Shown one piece after another: positions 1 through 9,375 of a stretch of DNA of 64,000 bases. A program made the translations under genes and the position numbers. Every line of letters begins with the position of its first letter. Positions within the stretch are counted from its first letter, which is position 1. Origin of the DNA: STC-113 sp964553745 (GTDB lineage Bacteria > Patescibacteriota > Gracilibacteria > BD1-5 > UBA2023); contig CAZKLD010000002.1 in the NCBI GenBank assembly GCA_964553745.1, positions 1 to 64,000 on the forward strand, in the 5' to 3' direction. The notes beneath the pieces are model-generated. The model saw only the letters and a list, made by a program, of their open reading frames with translations. It did no database searches and was not told the DNA's origin.

Positions 1-94
1 ATAGGAATGCAATCGTCGCAAGGATCGCTAGGATTACTATTACTACGATGAGTTCGACTAAAGTGAAGGCTTTGATATTTTTTAACTTGTTCAT
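1..94 (-). CDS. Type IV prepilin, N-terminal part only (runs off window)
   Basis: Only the first 31 codons lie in the window; the rest is beyond base 1. The start ATG is at 94-92. After a short basic leader comes the class III prepilin signal, KAFTLVEL, followed by an almost unbroken hydrophobic stretch with the VIVILAILATIAFL core shared by the other pilins here. Note Ala, not Gly, before the Phe at the expected prepilin peptidase site. The start lies 27 bases downstream of the stop of the pilin/FISUMP fusion, so the two are probably co-transcribed. Family certain; role as major or minor pilin cannot be judged from this fragment. Confidence 0.9.
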   Translation of the reverse strand, partial: MNKLKNIKAFTLVELIVVIVILAILATIAFL

Positions 95-121
95 AAAATA
101 TTAATAAAGAAATATGTATAT

Positions 122-1741
122 TTAATTTTTTAAACATCTTACAGGATATCAAGTAAGCTTATCTTTAGTGCTACGGCTTACACCTATGTTATTATAATTT
201 AAGTATCTTCTGTATGCATTAGAGCCACTTGCAGAACTTGACCACAAGCTTGTGCTTCCGCCACGATCATAGAAAGTAGATCCATTGGCATCGCGGTATC
301 CTCAAAGAGGAATTTTAAGTGCTTGAACTATATTATTTGAGGTTGTTTTTAAGTTGTTATTCAACCATCCAAGTCAATCAGAAACACATCTCCATTGATT
401 TTCAGCATTAACATCCAAGCAATTTGGAGATAGTGCTGATTCTAAAATAGACCATTCTTGATCACTTGGCAAATGCCATCCTGTTGGACATGCATTATCA
501 GCCTGCGAAGCCTGTGACCAAGTATAGAACTTTCACCAAATATTATTGACTGTTCAGGATACTCAAGAAGCAATAGTCCAATCTTTTTCCTTTGAATTGC
601 CTGACATTGATAAATCTCATATAGGACAATTTGCTGGTGTACTTACAGAATTGTAGCTATAGCAAAGAGAAACTGTGCCTAAGCTTCAATTATCTTTATA
701 TCACCATTCAAATCAAGTTCAGAATACACTGTTGCATCAAGACCACCTATAAGTTATTGACCCCGTTGTAAATACATAATCATCATTTGTACAGTTAGAT
801 CAGGGAATGTCTCTCCATTGCGATAATTGTGATGTATTTATAGTACTAGAAATATTTCATCATAATGTATGTTTCACTAACATAATTCAGATTTGAATTA
901 ATTCGTTTCAACTTGAACTTAATGTATTTTGAATTATTGGTGTATTGATATTTGATCAGGAATATGCTGCTTGCATTTTCTGCATCAATGCAGTTATATC
1001 AGAATCTGACAATTTATCAGAACCTGTAGAATAAATCTGATCTGCCTTATAGTTTGCGAAGCTATTGATTCAAGGAAGAAATATGGTTCAAGAGCTGAAG
1101 GTGCTGTTGAATTCCATGTTCTGCTGATTCGCAGGATTAAATCAGAACAATGTAGGGGTCGGGATATAGTAATAAGTGCTTCAAGTGAAAACCTTGAGCA
1201 GGACTCAATTGTAGTTTCATGAGATGTAGACGTTCACGCCAGTTCAACCTAGGGCATTCGCCTCGGAAGAACTGAGAGATGAGAACTGAGAACCGAGAAG
1301 ATGGAAAGGGTTAAGGCTCTTTTCATATGAAGTCGGATTCTCGAAGTTTCAGGCTACTTGGTATTCTCTCTTGTTTGAAGCTAGAGAATAATCGTATTCA
1401 GATCATTTGAGAGGATCCACCACTTTCTTTGAGAGATTCTTCTGGAGCATCCTGTAAGCTGAATCTCAGATTGTTCATTGGTTCCAGATTATTCATCCGG
1501 AGTAGGTATATGAGAAGGGCTTGTCGGGAGCAGGATAGGTTCAAGCATTTACATTGTACATCTCTACTGATTTCTTGATGGAAGAGATATCGGAGAGTCG
1601 GGTTGAATCCCTGGCAGAACCGGATTGCGAAGAGAAAGACAGGAATGCTATCGTTGCGAGAATCGCTAGGATGACTATCACTACGATAAGTTCTACTAGA
1701 GTGAAGGCTTTGTTGTTATGGTTTCTTTTTATGTTTATCAT
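122..1741 (-). CDS. Type IV prepilin fused to a FISUMP-like C-terminal domain
   Basis: With UGA as Gly this is one frame of 539 residues; the standard code splits it into fragments. Residues 1-40 form a prepilin signal and hydrophobic helix (KAFTLVEL, then a VIVILAILA core). A long Ser/Thr/Asn-rich middle follows, and the last roughly 130 residues resemble the Fibrobacter succinogenes major paralogous (FISUMP) domain: CPTGWHLPS near residue 418, then an RDANGSTFYDRGGS stretch, WSSSASGSNAYRRYL and a terminal YPVRC. FISUMP domains occur in surface proteins of uncertain function. The inference is a minor pilin that displays a globular module at the pilus tip or surface. It lies upstream of another pilin on the same strand. 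Confidence 0.88.
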
Positions 1742-1921
1742 ATTCTTTAAATTAAATTAAATAAAATCCGAATGATTCTAATGCATTAATCGGATAAAAT
1801 CAAAAAGAATTTTAAAAAATTCAACCGCAAACCAACTTATTCCATAACATGCCCCGGCAAATGCGAAATACAGAGCACTGCAAATTATGCAGGGATTGTT
1901 TTTAAAATTGTTTTTATAAGG

Positions 1922-1949
1922 TTGACAAAAAAGGCATTAAAGTTATAAA
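1922..1949 (+). promoter_or_regulatory. Sigma70-like promoter
   Basis: TTGACA at 1922-1927 and TATAAA at 1944-1949 are separated by 16 nt, the same spacing seen at other promoters in this window. The site is 20 bases upstream of the ATG at 1970. The rest of the 1742-1921 gap is AT-rich with no gene seen. Confidence 0.6.
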
Positions 1950-1969
1950 TATATTTATGTTTAAATCTA

Positions 1970-2953
1970 ATGACAAAATTTATAATGATTAATTCGATAC
2001 CTAATTGAGTTCAACCTACCTGAAAACAGACCTCAGCACAGCTTCTCCTGCCATTCATCCCTAAAAAAACTGAAGAATTGCTGAATGTATCTAATTCTGC
2101 TATCCTAGAAACATTTACCCCAGAAGCGCAGGACATATTCACCGCAAAAAAAGAAGATGAAAGCCAAGTTCTGAGATGACATCTTAGGCATCTTCCGTTA
2201 GTTCCATGAGTGGTGCAGAAGTGACTGCTGTTTCATGCGCTCAAGATGAATGATGATGTTTATTCATGAAAAGCGATAATAAAGACGACTTTCTGAATGG
2301 CTATAATGCCAGGAGATATAGTCAAGGCCGATAAGGGCAATATGGAAATCATCCACACCGGCTGAAACTTTGCGGTAAAAATAGAAAAAGCGGATTCATG
2401 TCCTTGATATATCGAACTGAATTATTGCGAAGGCAATGAATCGAAGATGAGCGGACGGGAGCTTGATAGGATTTTGCTTCAATCGTGATTGTTCAGATTT
2501 GTCACATGATTCGCATTCCTGAGAAAATCGATACAAACCGAAGTATCAGAATGAGATATATTCCAGTGATATTTTAATGTGCCTGAAGATTTCGCTTTTT
2601 TCACAATAGGAGATAAATGAGCAAAAATAATGGACCCTTTCCTTATAGAAGAGGTTGCAGCGCAGATGTGAGTAGTGGCATTCAATGAGAACATATGAGC
2701 TGTGACCGATGAGAACAATGGACTGCTTCCGCTATGAAAAACTATGACTTTCGATTCAAGCACTTGCAAATATTCATGAAAAGAGATTCTACTCGGATCA
2801 GAACTGAGGCTTGTATGAAAAATCATCGAAATCTCAAAGAAGGCCGCATCTTTTCAATATATAGTCTTTACTGAGAATAATCAGGAAGTCTTGAGATGAG
2901 ATATCCGAGGGAAAATAGTGAGATTGAAAATGCTCAAGAAAATGACTAAATAA
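1970..2953 (+). CDS. Unrecognised protein, C-terminal half possibly hotdog-fold
   Basis: Frame of 327 residues with many in-frame UGA codons read as Gly, ending in TAA. I do not recognise the family with confidence. The start at 1970 precedes a second in-frame ATG at 1985. The C-terminal half carries PFLIEEVAAQMGVVAF and, later, VLRGDIRGKIVRL. These are loosely like FabZ/FabA hotdog proteins, where a long helix packs on a sheet and the C-terminus forms a strand, but I see no clear catalytic His/Glu pair. No signal peptide or membrane segment is apparent. It stands alone, with its own promoter, and is followed by a terminator. Function is not assigned. Confidence 0.7.
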
Positions 2954-2972
2954 CCGCATAAAAACAAATCGG

Positions 2973-3004
2973 AAAACAAGCATTATAGAAAAGGCTTGTT
3001 TTTT
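2973..3004 (+). terminator. Rho-independent terminator
   Basis: Inverted repeat AAAACAAGC / GCTTGTTTT (2973-2981 and 2994-3002) followed by T residues. It closes the 1970-2953 gene and marks the left border of the foreign-looking cassette. Confidence 0.75.
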
Positions 3005-3006
3005 GG

Positions 3007-3033
3007 TTGCAGTTTATAGAAAAACCATATAAT
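3007..3033 (+). promoter_or_regulatory. Putative promoter of the first cassette gene
   Basis: TTGCAG at 3007-3012 and TATAAT at 3028-3033, 15 nt apart, directly after the terminator and about 30 bases upstream of the GTG start at 3065. Confidence 0.5.
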
Positions 3034-3064
3034 ATCCCTACTCAATTTCAAAGGGAGGTGACTC

Positions 3065-3364
3065 GTGAGCAGAAAACAAAAACAGAAGAAAAGGCAAGAG
3101 AAAGCAAAAGAAAAGGATGTTGGCATGGAATACGAGATCATGGAGTTCTTTGAGTTGGATGTCAGTGTGCCGCTGTACTGCAAATCCTGCAGGCAAGTGC
3201 ATTCATCAGACGAATGGCTCCTCAATGATTTCAATTGCCCCACAAAAGGGTGCAGCGCTTCCAAAAAGATCGTCATCCCCTGGAATCTCCTGAAATCCAA
3301 GCCTGAAAACAAAAACCTTCCGGACAAACCGGAAAGCGGCAAGTACTACAAAGTGCATCTCTAA
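3065..3364 (+). CDS. Small Cys-rich protein (possible zinc ribbon), foreign-looking
   Basis: 99 residues starting at GTG, chosen because a strong Shine-Dalgarno GGGAGGTG sits at 3053-3060. A very basic Lys/Arg/Gln N-terminus (residues 1-18) precedes a compact domain with two cysteine pairs, CKSC and CPTKGC, spaced like a zinc ribbon. All glycines use GGN, no UGA occurs in frame, and the stop is TAA. Its base composition and ribosome-binding site differ from the surrounding UGA-recoded genes, which suggests a transferred gene. It is followed by a mini-ORF and a terminator. No specific family is recognised; a nucleic-acid-binding role is only a guess. Confidence 0.75.
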   Translation: MSRKQKQKKRQEKAKEKDVGMEYEIMEFFELDVSVPLYCKSCRQVHSSDEWLLNDFNCPTKGCSASKKIVIPWNLLKSKPENKNLPDKPESGKYYKVHL

Positions 3365-3374
3365 AGGAGGAGCA

Positions 3375-3392
3375 ATGCCAAGATTAAAGTAA
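3375..3392 (+). other. Mini-ORF with strong RBS (MPRLK)
   Basis: Five codons ATG to TAA preceded by AAGGAGGAG at 3364-3372, and immediately followed by the terminator stem. It may be a tiny leader or a remnant; expression cannot be judged. Confidence 0.3.
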
Positions 3393-3424
3393 AGAGCAGC
3401 CAAGATTCACGGCTGCTCTTTTAT
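3393..3424 (+). terminator. Rho-independent terminator
   Basis: AGAGCAGCC / GGCTGCTCT stem (3393-3401, 3411-3419) followed by TTTT. It ends the first cassette transcript. Confidence 0.85.
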
Positions 3425-3441
3425 GTTTATCCTAATTGGTA

Positions 3442-3469
3442 TTGACAATAAGCCTTCTTTTGTTATATT
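3442..3469 (+). promoter_or_regulatory. Sigma70-like promoter of the secreted-protein pair
   Basis: TTGACA (3442-3447), 16-nt spacer, TATATT (3464-3469). The spacer end TTTTGT before the -10 box is the same as in the promoter at 28564, upstream of another foreign-looking gene. Confidence 0.7.
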
Positions 3470-3530
3470 TCATTTTACTGATGTTTTGACATTCATGAAA
3501 CAATACAAAAACCAAAAGAGGGCTAATCCA

Positions 3531-3848
3531 ATGAAAACCGTTCGTCTGCTCCTATCGGCCATCCTTGTTTCTCTTCCGTTCACTGCAAATGCGGCGACTA
3601 CTCAATTTTTTGAACTGACCACGAGACAAATCGACTGCGGTGAGGCTGCCGTGAGAGTCTCGAAGATTTTCGCAAAATACGCCTCAGGCATGAGCAAGGA
3701 AGAAATATCGGGGCAAAACAACAATGTCAACCCCAAAACCATAGGAACGATACTCGAAATCTGCGAGAATCTGAAGAAAGGAAAGAATGACATCACTCCG
3801 GAAGAGGTAAAGGATATCATTTATGAAGATTGTGTCAGTAGGCCCTGA
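3531..3848 (+). CDS. Small secreted protein, foreign-looking, ends in TGA
   Basis: 105 residues in the standard code. A Sec signal peptide (basic start, hydrophobic LLLSAILVSLPF, cleavage probably after TANA) precedes a mature part of about 83 residues with three cysteines. Every glycine is GGN. The only stop is TGA at 3846-3848: in this host, which reads UGA as Gly, translation should run on about 20 residues to TAA at 3906-3908, giving 125 residues. RBS AAGAGG at 3516-3521. The next gene starts 2 bases after that TAA and encodes a near-identical signal peptide, so the two are paralogous in their leader only. No family recognised. Confidence 0.75.
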   Translation: MKTVRLLLSAILVSLPFTANAATTQFFELTTRQIDCGEAAVRVSKIFAKYASGMSKEEISGQNNNVNPKTIGTILEICENLKKGKNDITPEEVKDIIYEDCVSRP

Positions 3849-3909
3849 AGACTCCTTCTGGTGCTGTCTTCGTATCCGATAAATGCATTTTTAACAGAGG
3901 GCAACTAAA

Positions 3910-4257
3910 ATGAAGATCATTCGTCTGTTCCTGTCGGCAATTCTCGTTTCTCTCCTTTTCGCTTTCAATGCCTATGCTGATACTTCGGAGGAAGCTGCTG
4001 CCGAAATATCCAAAAATCCGGAGCTCATGAGCAAATTCAGGGCAATCAAAGCTACTGGGGACAGAAGCATTTGGTACCTGTTGCTGGATGATGGCAACTT
4101 CATGCCTATAGGCTCGTATGAAACAGGGGGGAAGCCACCTAACTTCAATCTCTATGTACGTTTTCTCGGAGGAGGTCATGTCATGATTCTCTATCCTAAG
4201 CAGTCGTCGGATGGAGAGATGAATATGCAAACGCTGATTACAGAGTTACAGATATAG
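3910..4257 (+). CDS. Small secreted protein, foreign-looking
   Basis: 115 residues with a Sec signal peptide (MKIIRLFLSAILVSLLFAF, probable cleavage after NAYA) and a mature domain of about 90 residues. The leader matches that of the preceding gene at both DNA and protein level; the mature domains differ. The glycine-rich parts (TGG, FLGGGH) use GGN codons throughout and the stop is TAG, unlike the UGA-rich native genes. The mature part contains alternating strands (WYLLLDDGNFMPIGSY), suggesting a small beta fold. Likely exported and co-transcribed with its neighbour from the promoter at 3442. Function unknown. Confidence 0.8.
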   Translation: MKIIRLFLSAILVSLLFAFNAYADTSEEAAAEISKNPELMSKFRAIKATGDRSIWYLLLDDGNFMPIGSYETGGKPPNFNLYVRFLGGGHVMILYPKQSSDGEMNMQTLITELQI

Positions 4258-4320
4258 CTTTTCTCTTACGTCTTATTGTTTCATGATAAGCCGTAAAATC
4301 CAAGAAAGGAGGAAACGCCA

Positions 4321-4377
4321 TTGAAAAAGCGCCAATTCGCTGAAACCTGCCGCTGCAAAGAAGGCTGCATACGTTAG
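4321..4377 (+). CDS. Possible 18-residue Cys-rich peptide
   Basis: TTG-started frame of 18 codons ending in TAG, with an excellent Shine-Dalgarno AAAGGAGG at 4305-4312. The peptide has three cysteines in 18 residues (CRCKEGC) and a basic start. It sits between the second secreted-protein gene and the cassette terminator. The strong RBS is the only real argument for translation. Confidence 0.35.
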   Translation: MKKRQFAETCRCKEGCIR

Positions 4378-4423
4378 CCCGGAGGCTTTCCCTAGGGGAA
4401 AATCCGCCGGGCGGCAAACCAAA

Positions 4424-4458
4424 AAACAGGTCATCCGGAAGGATGGCCTGTTTTCTTT
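4424..4458 (+). terminator. Rho-independent terminator
   Basis: AAACAGGTCATCC / GGATGGCCTGTTT stem (4424-4436, 4441-4453) with one G-T mismatch, then a T run. It marks the right border of the first foreign-looking cassette. Confidence 0.9.
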
Positions 4459-4518
4459 TTGCCAAAAAAACCATTTGATATACAATTGTGAAACAATATT
4501 TATAAATGAAAGAATAAT

Positions 4519-5457
4519 ATGAAGAACCTGCCGCAAGAATTCCTAGAAAGGCTTAAAAAAATATACTCCGAAGAAGATTACCAAGAAATCCTTAAATGAT
4601 TTGAGGCAGAAAGGATAACCTCATTCAGGATCAACACCTTGATGTCCGACAAGAAAGAAGTCGAGGATTATCTCAATGCAAACGATATGAGCTTCACGAT
4701 AGCTGATTTTTCCGAAATAGCCTACATAATCGATAAGAAGCATGAATTTACCCTTAAGTGAAGCAAACTTTTTTATTCGGGTAAAATCTATGTCCAGTGA
4801 ATTGCCAGCCAGATTCCAGCAATCGTGCTTTCCCCTGTGAAATGAGATATCATTCTAGATGTGACTGCAGCTCCATGATCCAAGACGACTCAGATGGCTG
4901 CCATGACAAATAATTCATGCAGGATTGTTGCTGCCGAGAAGAATCAGATAAGGTTTGATAAGCTGAATTATAACCTGAAGCTCCAATGAGTGACCTGCAC
5001 CCAAACAGTCAAAATCGATGCGCTCGATCTGAGTAAGAATTTTGAGCCCGAAACATTTGACAAGATACTCCTAGATGCCCCCTGCAGTGCGGAATGACGA
5101 ATAAATATCAATAATGAGAAGACATTTTGATTCTGGACAATTGAGAACATCAGAAAGAAACATGAGCTTCAAATGGATCTCATTGAACATGTCATTCCTT
5201 TGCTGAAGAAATGAGGGACTCTTGTTTATTCTACTTGCACTTTAGCGCCAGAAGAGAATGAAGAAGTCATAGATGCCGTGCTGAAGAGAAATTTTAATAT
5301 TTCACTTGCTGAAATAGATTTCACCTTGCCGAATTCACTTCCATGAATAATTGAATTCTGAAGCAAGAAATACTCGCGTGATCTAAGCAAAGCGCTCAGG
5401 ATAAGCCCGTCCGAATTGAGCGAGTGATTCTTTATCGCCAAATTGATAAAGGATTAA
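4519..5457 (+). CDS. RsmB/NOL1/NOP2-family RNA (cytosine-5) methyltransferase
   Basis: 312 residues. This family methylates C5 of cytosine in rRNA or tRNA using SAM. Seen in the protein: the SAM loop DVTAAPGSKTTQ (residues about 112-123), the motif IV cysteine in DAPCSAEG (about 192-199) and the catalytic motif VI cysteine in YSTCTLAPEENE (about 235-246). Glycines within the SAM loop and elsewhere are encoded by UGA. It lacks the long N-terminal NusB-like domain of E. coli RsmB, so the exact target (16S position 967, 1407 or a tRNA) is not resolved. Stands alone after the cassette; no Shine-Dalgarno. Confidence 0.93.
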
Positions 5458-5659
5458 ATGCTCTTGGATTCTTCCCAAGAATATGTCTCCCGCCTCTGTA
5501 GAATGTATGGGCAGTCAGATAATGGAAGTTTTTTAAAAATCATTTGCTTTTTAACTTTTTTATGTTACGCTTAGTCCATATTTATGTAAATAGCACATTT
5601 CACAAAGTGGGGTCAATGTTTCATTAAATATGTTTAATTTTTTTTACTTTTATACTACT

Positions 5660-5872
5660 ATGTTAGGTATCATCAAGAAGAAAGTCATGGATAAATGATT
5701 TGGATTTATTTCTCCAGAAAACGGAGGTGAAGATTTATTCTTCCACTTCTCTGCAATCGAAGGTGGAGTTTCTACTTTTGAATCAGTTGAGGCTGGTCAA
5801 AAAGTTGAATTCGACGTTATCAACGGAAGAAAACCTGGTTCAAAACAAGCTAGCAATGTCACTTTGGCATAA
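5660..5872 (+). CDS. csp: Cold-shock domain protein (CspA family)
   Basis: 70 residues, the usual length. RNP1-like KGFGFISPE (the first Gly is UGA) and RNP2-like DLFFHFSAI are both present, which define the single-stranded nucleic-acid-binding face. The gene has its own terminator and a gene-free region of about 200 bases upstream (5458-5659), which could hold a long 5' UTR typical of csp genes. Unusually, several glycines here use GGA/GGT as well as UGA, as expected for a highly expressed gene. RNA chaperone role is inferred from the family. Confidence 0.97.
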
Positions 5873-5892
5873 TTCGCTTTAAAAATCCATAG

Positions 5893-5926
5893 AAAACCCC
5901 CGAGCAATGCTCGGGGTTTTTCTTTT
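5893..5926 (+). terminator. Rho-independent terminator after csp
   Basis: AAAACCCCGAGC-type stem-loop at 5893-5921 (CCCCGAGCAATGCTCGGGG core) and a T run. It may also serve the convergent phosphatase gene. Confidence 0.93.
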
Positions 5927-6552
5927 TATTGCTCAAGATGCGATATAGATCCTATCCTGTTTATATTCCAGTATGCTCAATCGAATACAAGCTCTGTGAC
6001 AGAAGTATTTTCAATTGCAAGCCTGAATGACATTCTCGCATCAGAGTCTAGGATTCACCTCAGGAAGCACCTTATCGCGAATCAGTGGGTGAATAATCAG
6101 ATTATCTCAACTGGATTCTCTTCCGAAAGCAGCTCTGAGATGAACTTAGTCATCCTGATTTCGACATCTTTCTGGGATTCCCCATTCGGAGCCTTAAAAT
6201 TATGATTGTCAGCCTGGATCTCCTTTATGGTTTCAGGTGTATAGATGAGCTCCCTCGATAATCATTCCCAATCTCATTGATCGATTTCTTGTAGTTCATT
6301 TCTGATTTTCAGATCTCAATCCGCAAACCCCAGATGTCCTCAGACTATCCTTGCAGTGTGTTTTGTCCTTACCGCATCAGATGAGTAGACCTCATCGAAT
6401 CTTATTCATTTTTTATTGAGATATCTTCATAGCTTCTCCGCCTGCGAGATTCATTTTTCAGTGAGGATTGTATTTGGCGATCGCCCTCAGATGAGATTTG
6501 CAGCTGCATTCATCTCTGTTTCAGCATGTCTTATTAAGTATATTGTTTTCAT
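5926..6552 (-). CDS. Histidine phosphatase family protein (phosphoglycerate mutase-like)
   Basis: 208 residues. The N-terminal LIRHAETEMN motif carries the phospho-accepting His, and THGFAIRCFLR near the C-terminus carries the second catalytic His. The remaining fold elements (a Glu in LTEKGISQAEKLW, and EGLSRELIY) fit the GpmB/CobC/PhoE-like branch rather than glycolytic dPGM. Substrate unknown: it could be a phosphosugar, nucleotide or broad-range phosphatase. It starts 9 bases after the stop of the PHP gene on the same strand, so the two phosphoesterases form an operon. Confidence 0.9.
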
Positions 6553-6561
6553 GTTTTACAA

Positions 6562-7584
6562 TTAAGATTCAAAAACAGGTGTGCGGGAATACTCTTTCAG
6601 AGTCTTGGCATATTCGAGGATATCCGCTCACAGATCATCTCTGAAGCTCTCGGGAATGTTTAGGGTCGGCAGAATTCATAATTTTTTCTGGATATAATAA
6701 TTGTTCAGGCTTATCATTTGTTCAGATATGAATGGATTGATTGCTAAGAATTCTCAATGTTCATTGTCATCATTTTCCTTAAAATGGCAATCGGATCAGA
6801 ATGTCAGTATGTAGCCGAGTTTTTCCCTGTACTCAAGTATGAGATCGACCCATGATTTGTTCGCTTTTGCATTTATCTCTACGGCATTTATACCAAGTTC
6901 CAGATAATATGCAATTCTTTCTCTGAACTGATTTTGGGTTAACTTGAAATTCGGGTGAGCCAAAGACAGAATCGCATTATTGTCGCGCGCCATCTCCGAA
7001 CACTTTTCAATGCTTGGCTCATATTCTGGCATCAGAACAGCTCATATCCAAGGATATCTTCATTCATCCTTAAGGCAATTTTTTACGAATCAATCCCTGT
7101 CCAACTTTTCTCCGGTCAATTTTTCGACTAATGCGATATTCGTGTCTTGCATATACACATAAGATGATAGATGGGAAGAATTGAAATTATCTACATTCAC
7201 TCATCTTTCCCTATAGAATTCTAGGAAATTTTTCCAGTCGATGATAAATCAATGTCATTGAAGCAGGCTTATCTGAGCCCTCATCTTATCCTGACGTCAA
7301 GCACGGCTTGAATCGAGAACCTCATGCACCTCTTGAGAGAATTTTTGGGCGTAGCAAGTAAAATGCAAGTGCTTATCGTATTTTCTATCCTTTCAAGAAA
7401 TCTCGACTGCCTCAACGCTTTTGAATCCAGCCTCTCTGGCTAGCTTGGGAAATTCAGTGTTGATCACATCATGCTCGGTACAAGCTATGAATCCTGCTCA
7501 TTTTTGCTTTGCCAGTTCGATGATTTCTACGGCAGTCAGCCTTCCGTCTGAAAACTTTGAATGAAAGTGCATATCTATTCTCAT
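6562..7584 (-). CDS. PHP-domain phosphoesterase
   Basis: 340 residues. All PHP metal-site motifs are visible: MHFHSKFSDG at the N-terminus, CTEHD (about residue 37), LAHPNF in the second half, and GSDCH near the C-terminus. The family hydrolyses phosphodiesters or phosphomonoesters with bound metals; relatives include RNase AM (YciV) and histidinol phosphatase. The length and motif order are closer to the YciV/RNase AM group, but the substrate is not settled. The start chosen (7584) precedes a second in-frame ATG four codons in. First gene of a two-gene operon with the histidine phosphatase. Confidence 0.9.
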
Positions 7585-7749
7585 GTGTCGTTTGGTTAGA
7601 TATTAGACGCTTTCATTATGCATGAAAATCGGAAAAAGATATTACAAAAGTACATTTATGTAAAAAAATAATTTCAGAAATTAAAATAATTTGCTTAATA
7701 TAGAGATAATATTAATATGTTAAAAGTGTACTATTTCAATACATAATTT

Positions 7750-8493
7750 ATGAGATACCAAAAAATACTTTCAAAATTAGGCCTCTCCGAATGAGAAAGT
7801 TCCGTTTATCTGGATCTTCTTGAACATGGCACATCATCAATCGTGGATATTTCAAATAGGACAGGAATTCACCGTCCGATGCTCTACAAGACACTCCCTT
7901 TGCTTGTCGAAACATGACTTATATCAAGCATAATAAGATGAAAGCGCAAATATTTCAAATCAGAGTCTCCCGAGCATCTCAAGAATCTTTTTGAGAAACT
8001 CTCGATGAGTTTCAACTCAATTATCCCGGATTTGGAAGATTTGTACGCCTCAAATGATACCAGACCCAATATACAGGTCCTAGAATGAAAAAAATGAATA
8101 AGGCAGATTTTTGAGGATGTCGTTCTTACTCTTAAGAATTGAGATACTTACTTCAGATACAGCTCAAGAGTCGATTTCTGAGGCAAATTTTTGCCAAATA
8201 ACTATTATGAGCAAAGGGACAAGAAGAATATTCAGAGATATGTCATAACCAGTGAAACCCGAGCAAAAAGCAAGCAATCGAAACCAAATCGCGAAGTGGT
8301 ATATATCCCCTCATGATTTGATCTTTTTGATGAGAATGTCGGTAAGCTCATCTATTGAAATAAGATTGCCATCATAGACTATAATACCCTCACTTCCTTC
8401 ATCATAGAGAACAGGCTGCTTGCAAAATTCGAAGAGAAGATTTTCAGGACGCTTTTCCGATTTCTGAGGCAGATGATGGATGGGGAACGATAA
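7750..8493 (+). CDS. TrmB-family transcriptional regulator
   Basis: 247 residues. Residues 1-75 form a winged helix-turn-helix of the TrmB type: LSKLGLSEGESSVYLDLLEHG, then DISNRTGIHRPMLYKTLPLL as the recognition region. The C-terminal part (about 110-240) matches the shape of TrmB effector domains, with a phospholipase-D-like fold. TrmB regulators are common in Archaea and Patescibacteria and respond to sugars in the known cases. Divergent from the PHP operon across about 165 bases, so it may control that operon. Ligand and targets are unknown. Confidence 0.85.
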
Positions 8494-8633
8494 AATCTTA
8501 AAAAATGTCTTTTTATGCGTTATGCAAATTCCCTAGCGGTTTAGGAATGTGAGGTTTTGCAAAAGTAAATGCAGAAGAGTATTTTGATTTCAAGATTAAT
8601 TATGATATTATCTGCTAATAATAATTATTTCCC

Positions 8634-9374
8634 ATGAAATTAAGCGAAAAAATTGACTATTTAGTTGATTCAAATGAAATCAAATGAGTTCAGCTTTCAG
8701 TGCTTAAGACCAAAGAGCAATACGAAAGCATTCTTTCAAATGATCTGTGAATGGACTCGAGGTTACCCGACACCGAAACAGAAACATGTGCCTCAGTATT
8801 CAACTGACTTGAATTCAATAAGGAGAAAATAACATCGCAGGCAGTGGTCATTCATACTGATGGAAAGCCGATATGAATCTTGTCCTTTGTAATAACCCCC
8901 ATTCACATATTCAACAAAGAGAGCCGATATTTAAGAAGGAGATGAGATGATATTGAGATATTGGATTTCAAAGCTGCGACTTCAGAAGATTTGCCTGATT
9001 TCATAATAAGTCCCGCTTGGACTAAGATTTTAGATGAATACAGGTGAAAATATACGATCAGGTGATTCAGCCTATATGAATCGATAATGAAGGAAATCAT
9101 TGCAAATGCGCCTCCGAAGACGGGCATTGAAGCAATCGCACAATGACAATATTGGCCAGAAAATATGAAAGAATGGAGTAATCTCATCTCAAATCTTCCG
9201 GTCTGAAGCATTTTGCCGAAAGATAGGATAGATTTTAATTTCGGAATTTTATCGCAACCGACCAAATGAAGCAAATCAACTGCAAAATTCGCAAAATATT
9301 TGGGGCTGTCAGAATTGACTGAAGTGTGCAACTCTAAAACCCTTTGACCAATATTCTACAAGAGAATCACTTAA
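8634..9374 (+). CDS. Unrecognised protein, possibly GNAT-like
   Basis: 246 residues with UGA glycines and a TAA stop. No family is recognised with confidence. A central block (VVIHTDGKPIGILSFVI, then IEILDFKAA, later FSLYESIMKEIIAN) resembles the strand-strand-helix order of GNAT acetyltransferases, in which a strand reports on substrate and a later helix holds CoA, but the pyrophosphate-binding loop is not clear. No membrane segment or signal peptide. A weak promoter (TTGATT, 16 nt, TATTAT) lies at 8584-8611 and a terminator follows. Treated as hypothetical. Confidence 0.7.
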
Positions 9375-9375
9375 T

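Noticed and set aside
1970..2030. Tryptophanyl-tRNA synthetase start (GVQPTGK)
   Set aside because: The short match is not followed by any HIGH or KMSKS motif.
3423..3848. Longer start for the 3531 secreted protein (ATG at 3423)
   Set aside because: It runs through the terminator tail and promoter; the ATG at 3531 has an RBS and a clean signal peptide.
2960..4460. Cassette A explained purely as assembly chimera
   Set aside because: Native recoded genes continue on both sides and a second, similar cassette occurs elsewhere; still listed for read-level checking.
5458..5574. 38-codon frame directly after the rsmB-type gene
   Set aside because: No similarity, no RBS, and it occupies what looks like the csp leader region.
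7884..9331. Standard-code minus-strand frames across the TrmB and 246-residue genes
   Set aside because: Plus-strand table-25 frames are continuous and one has clear TrmB helix-turn-helix features.
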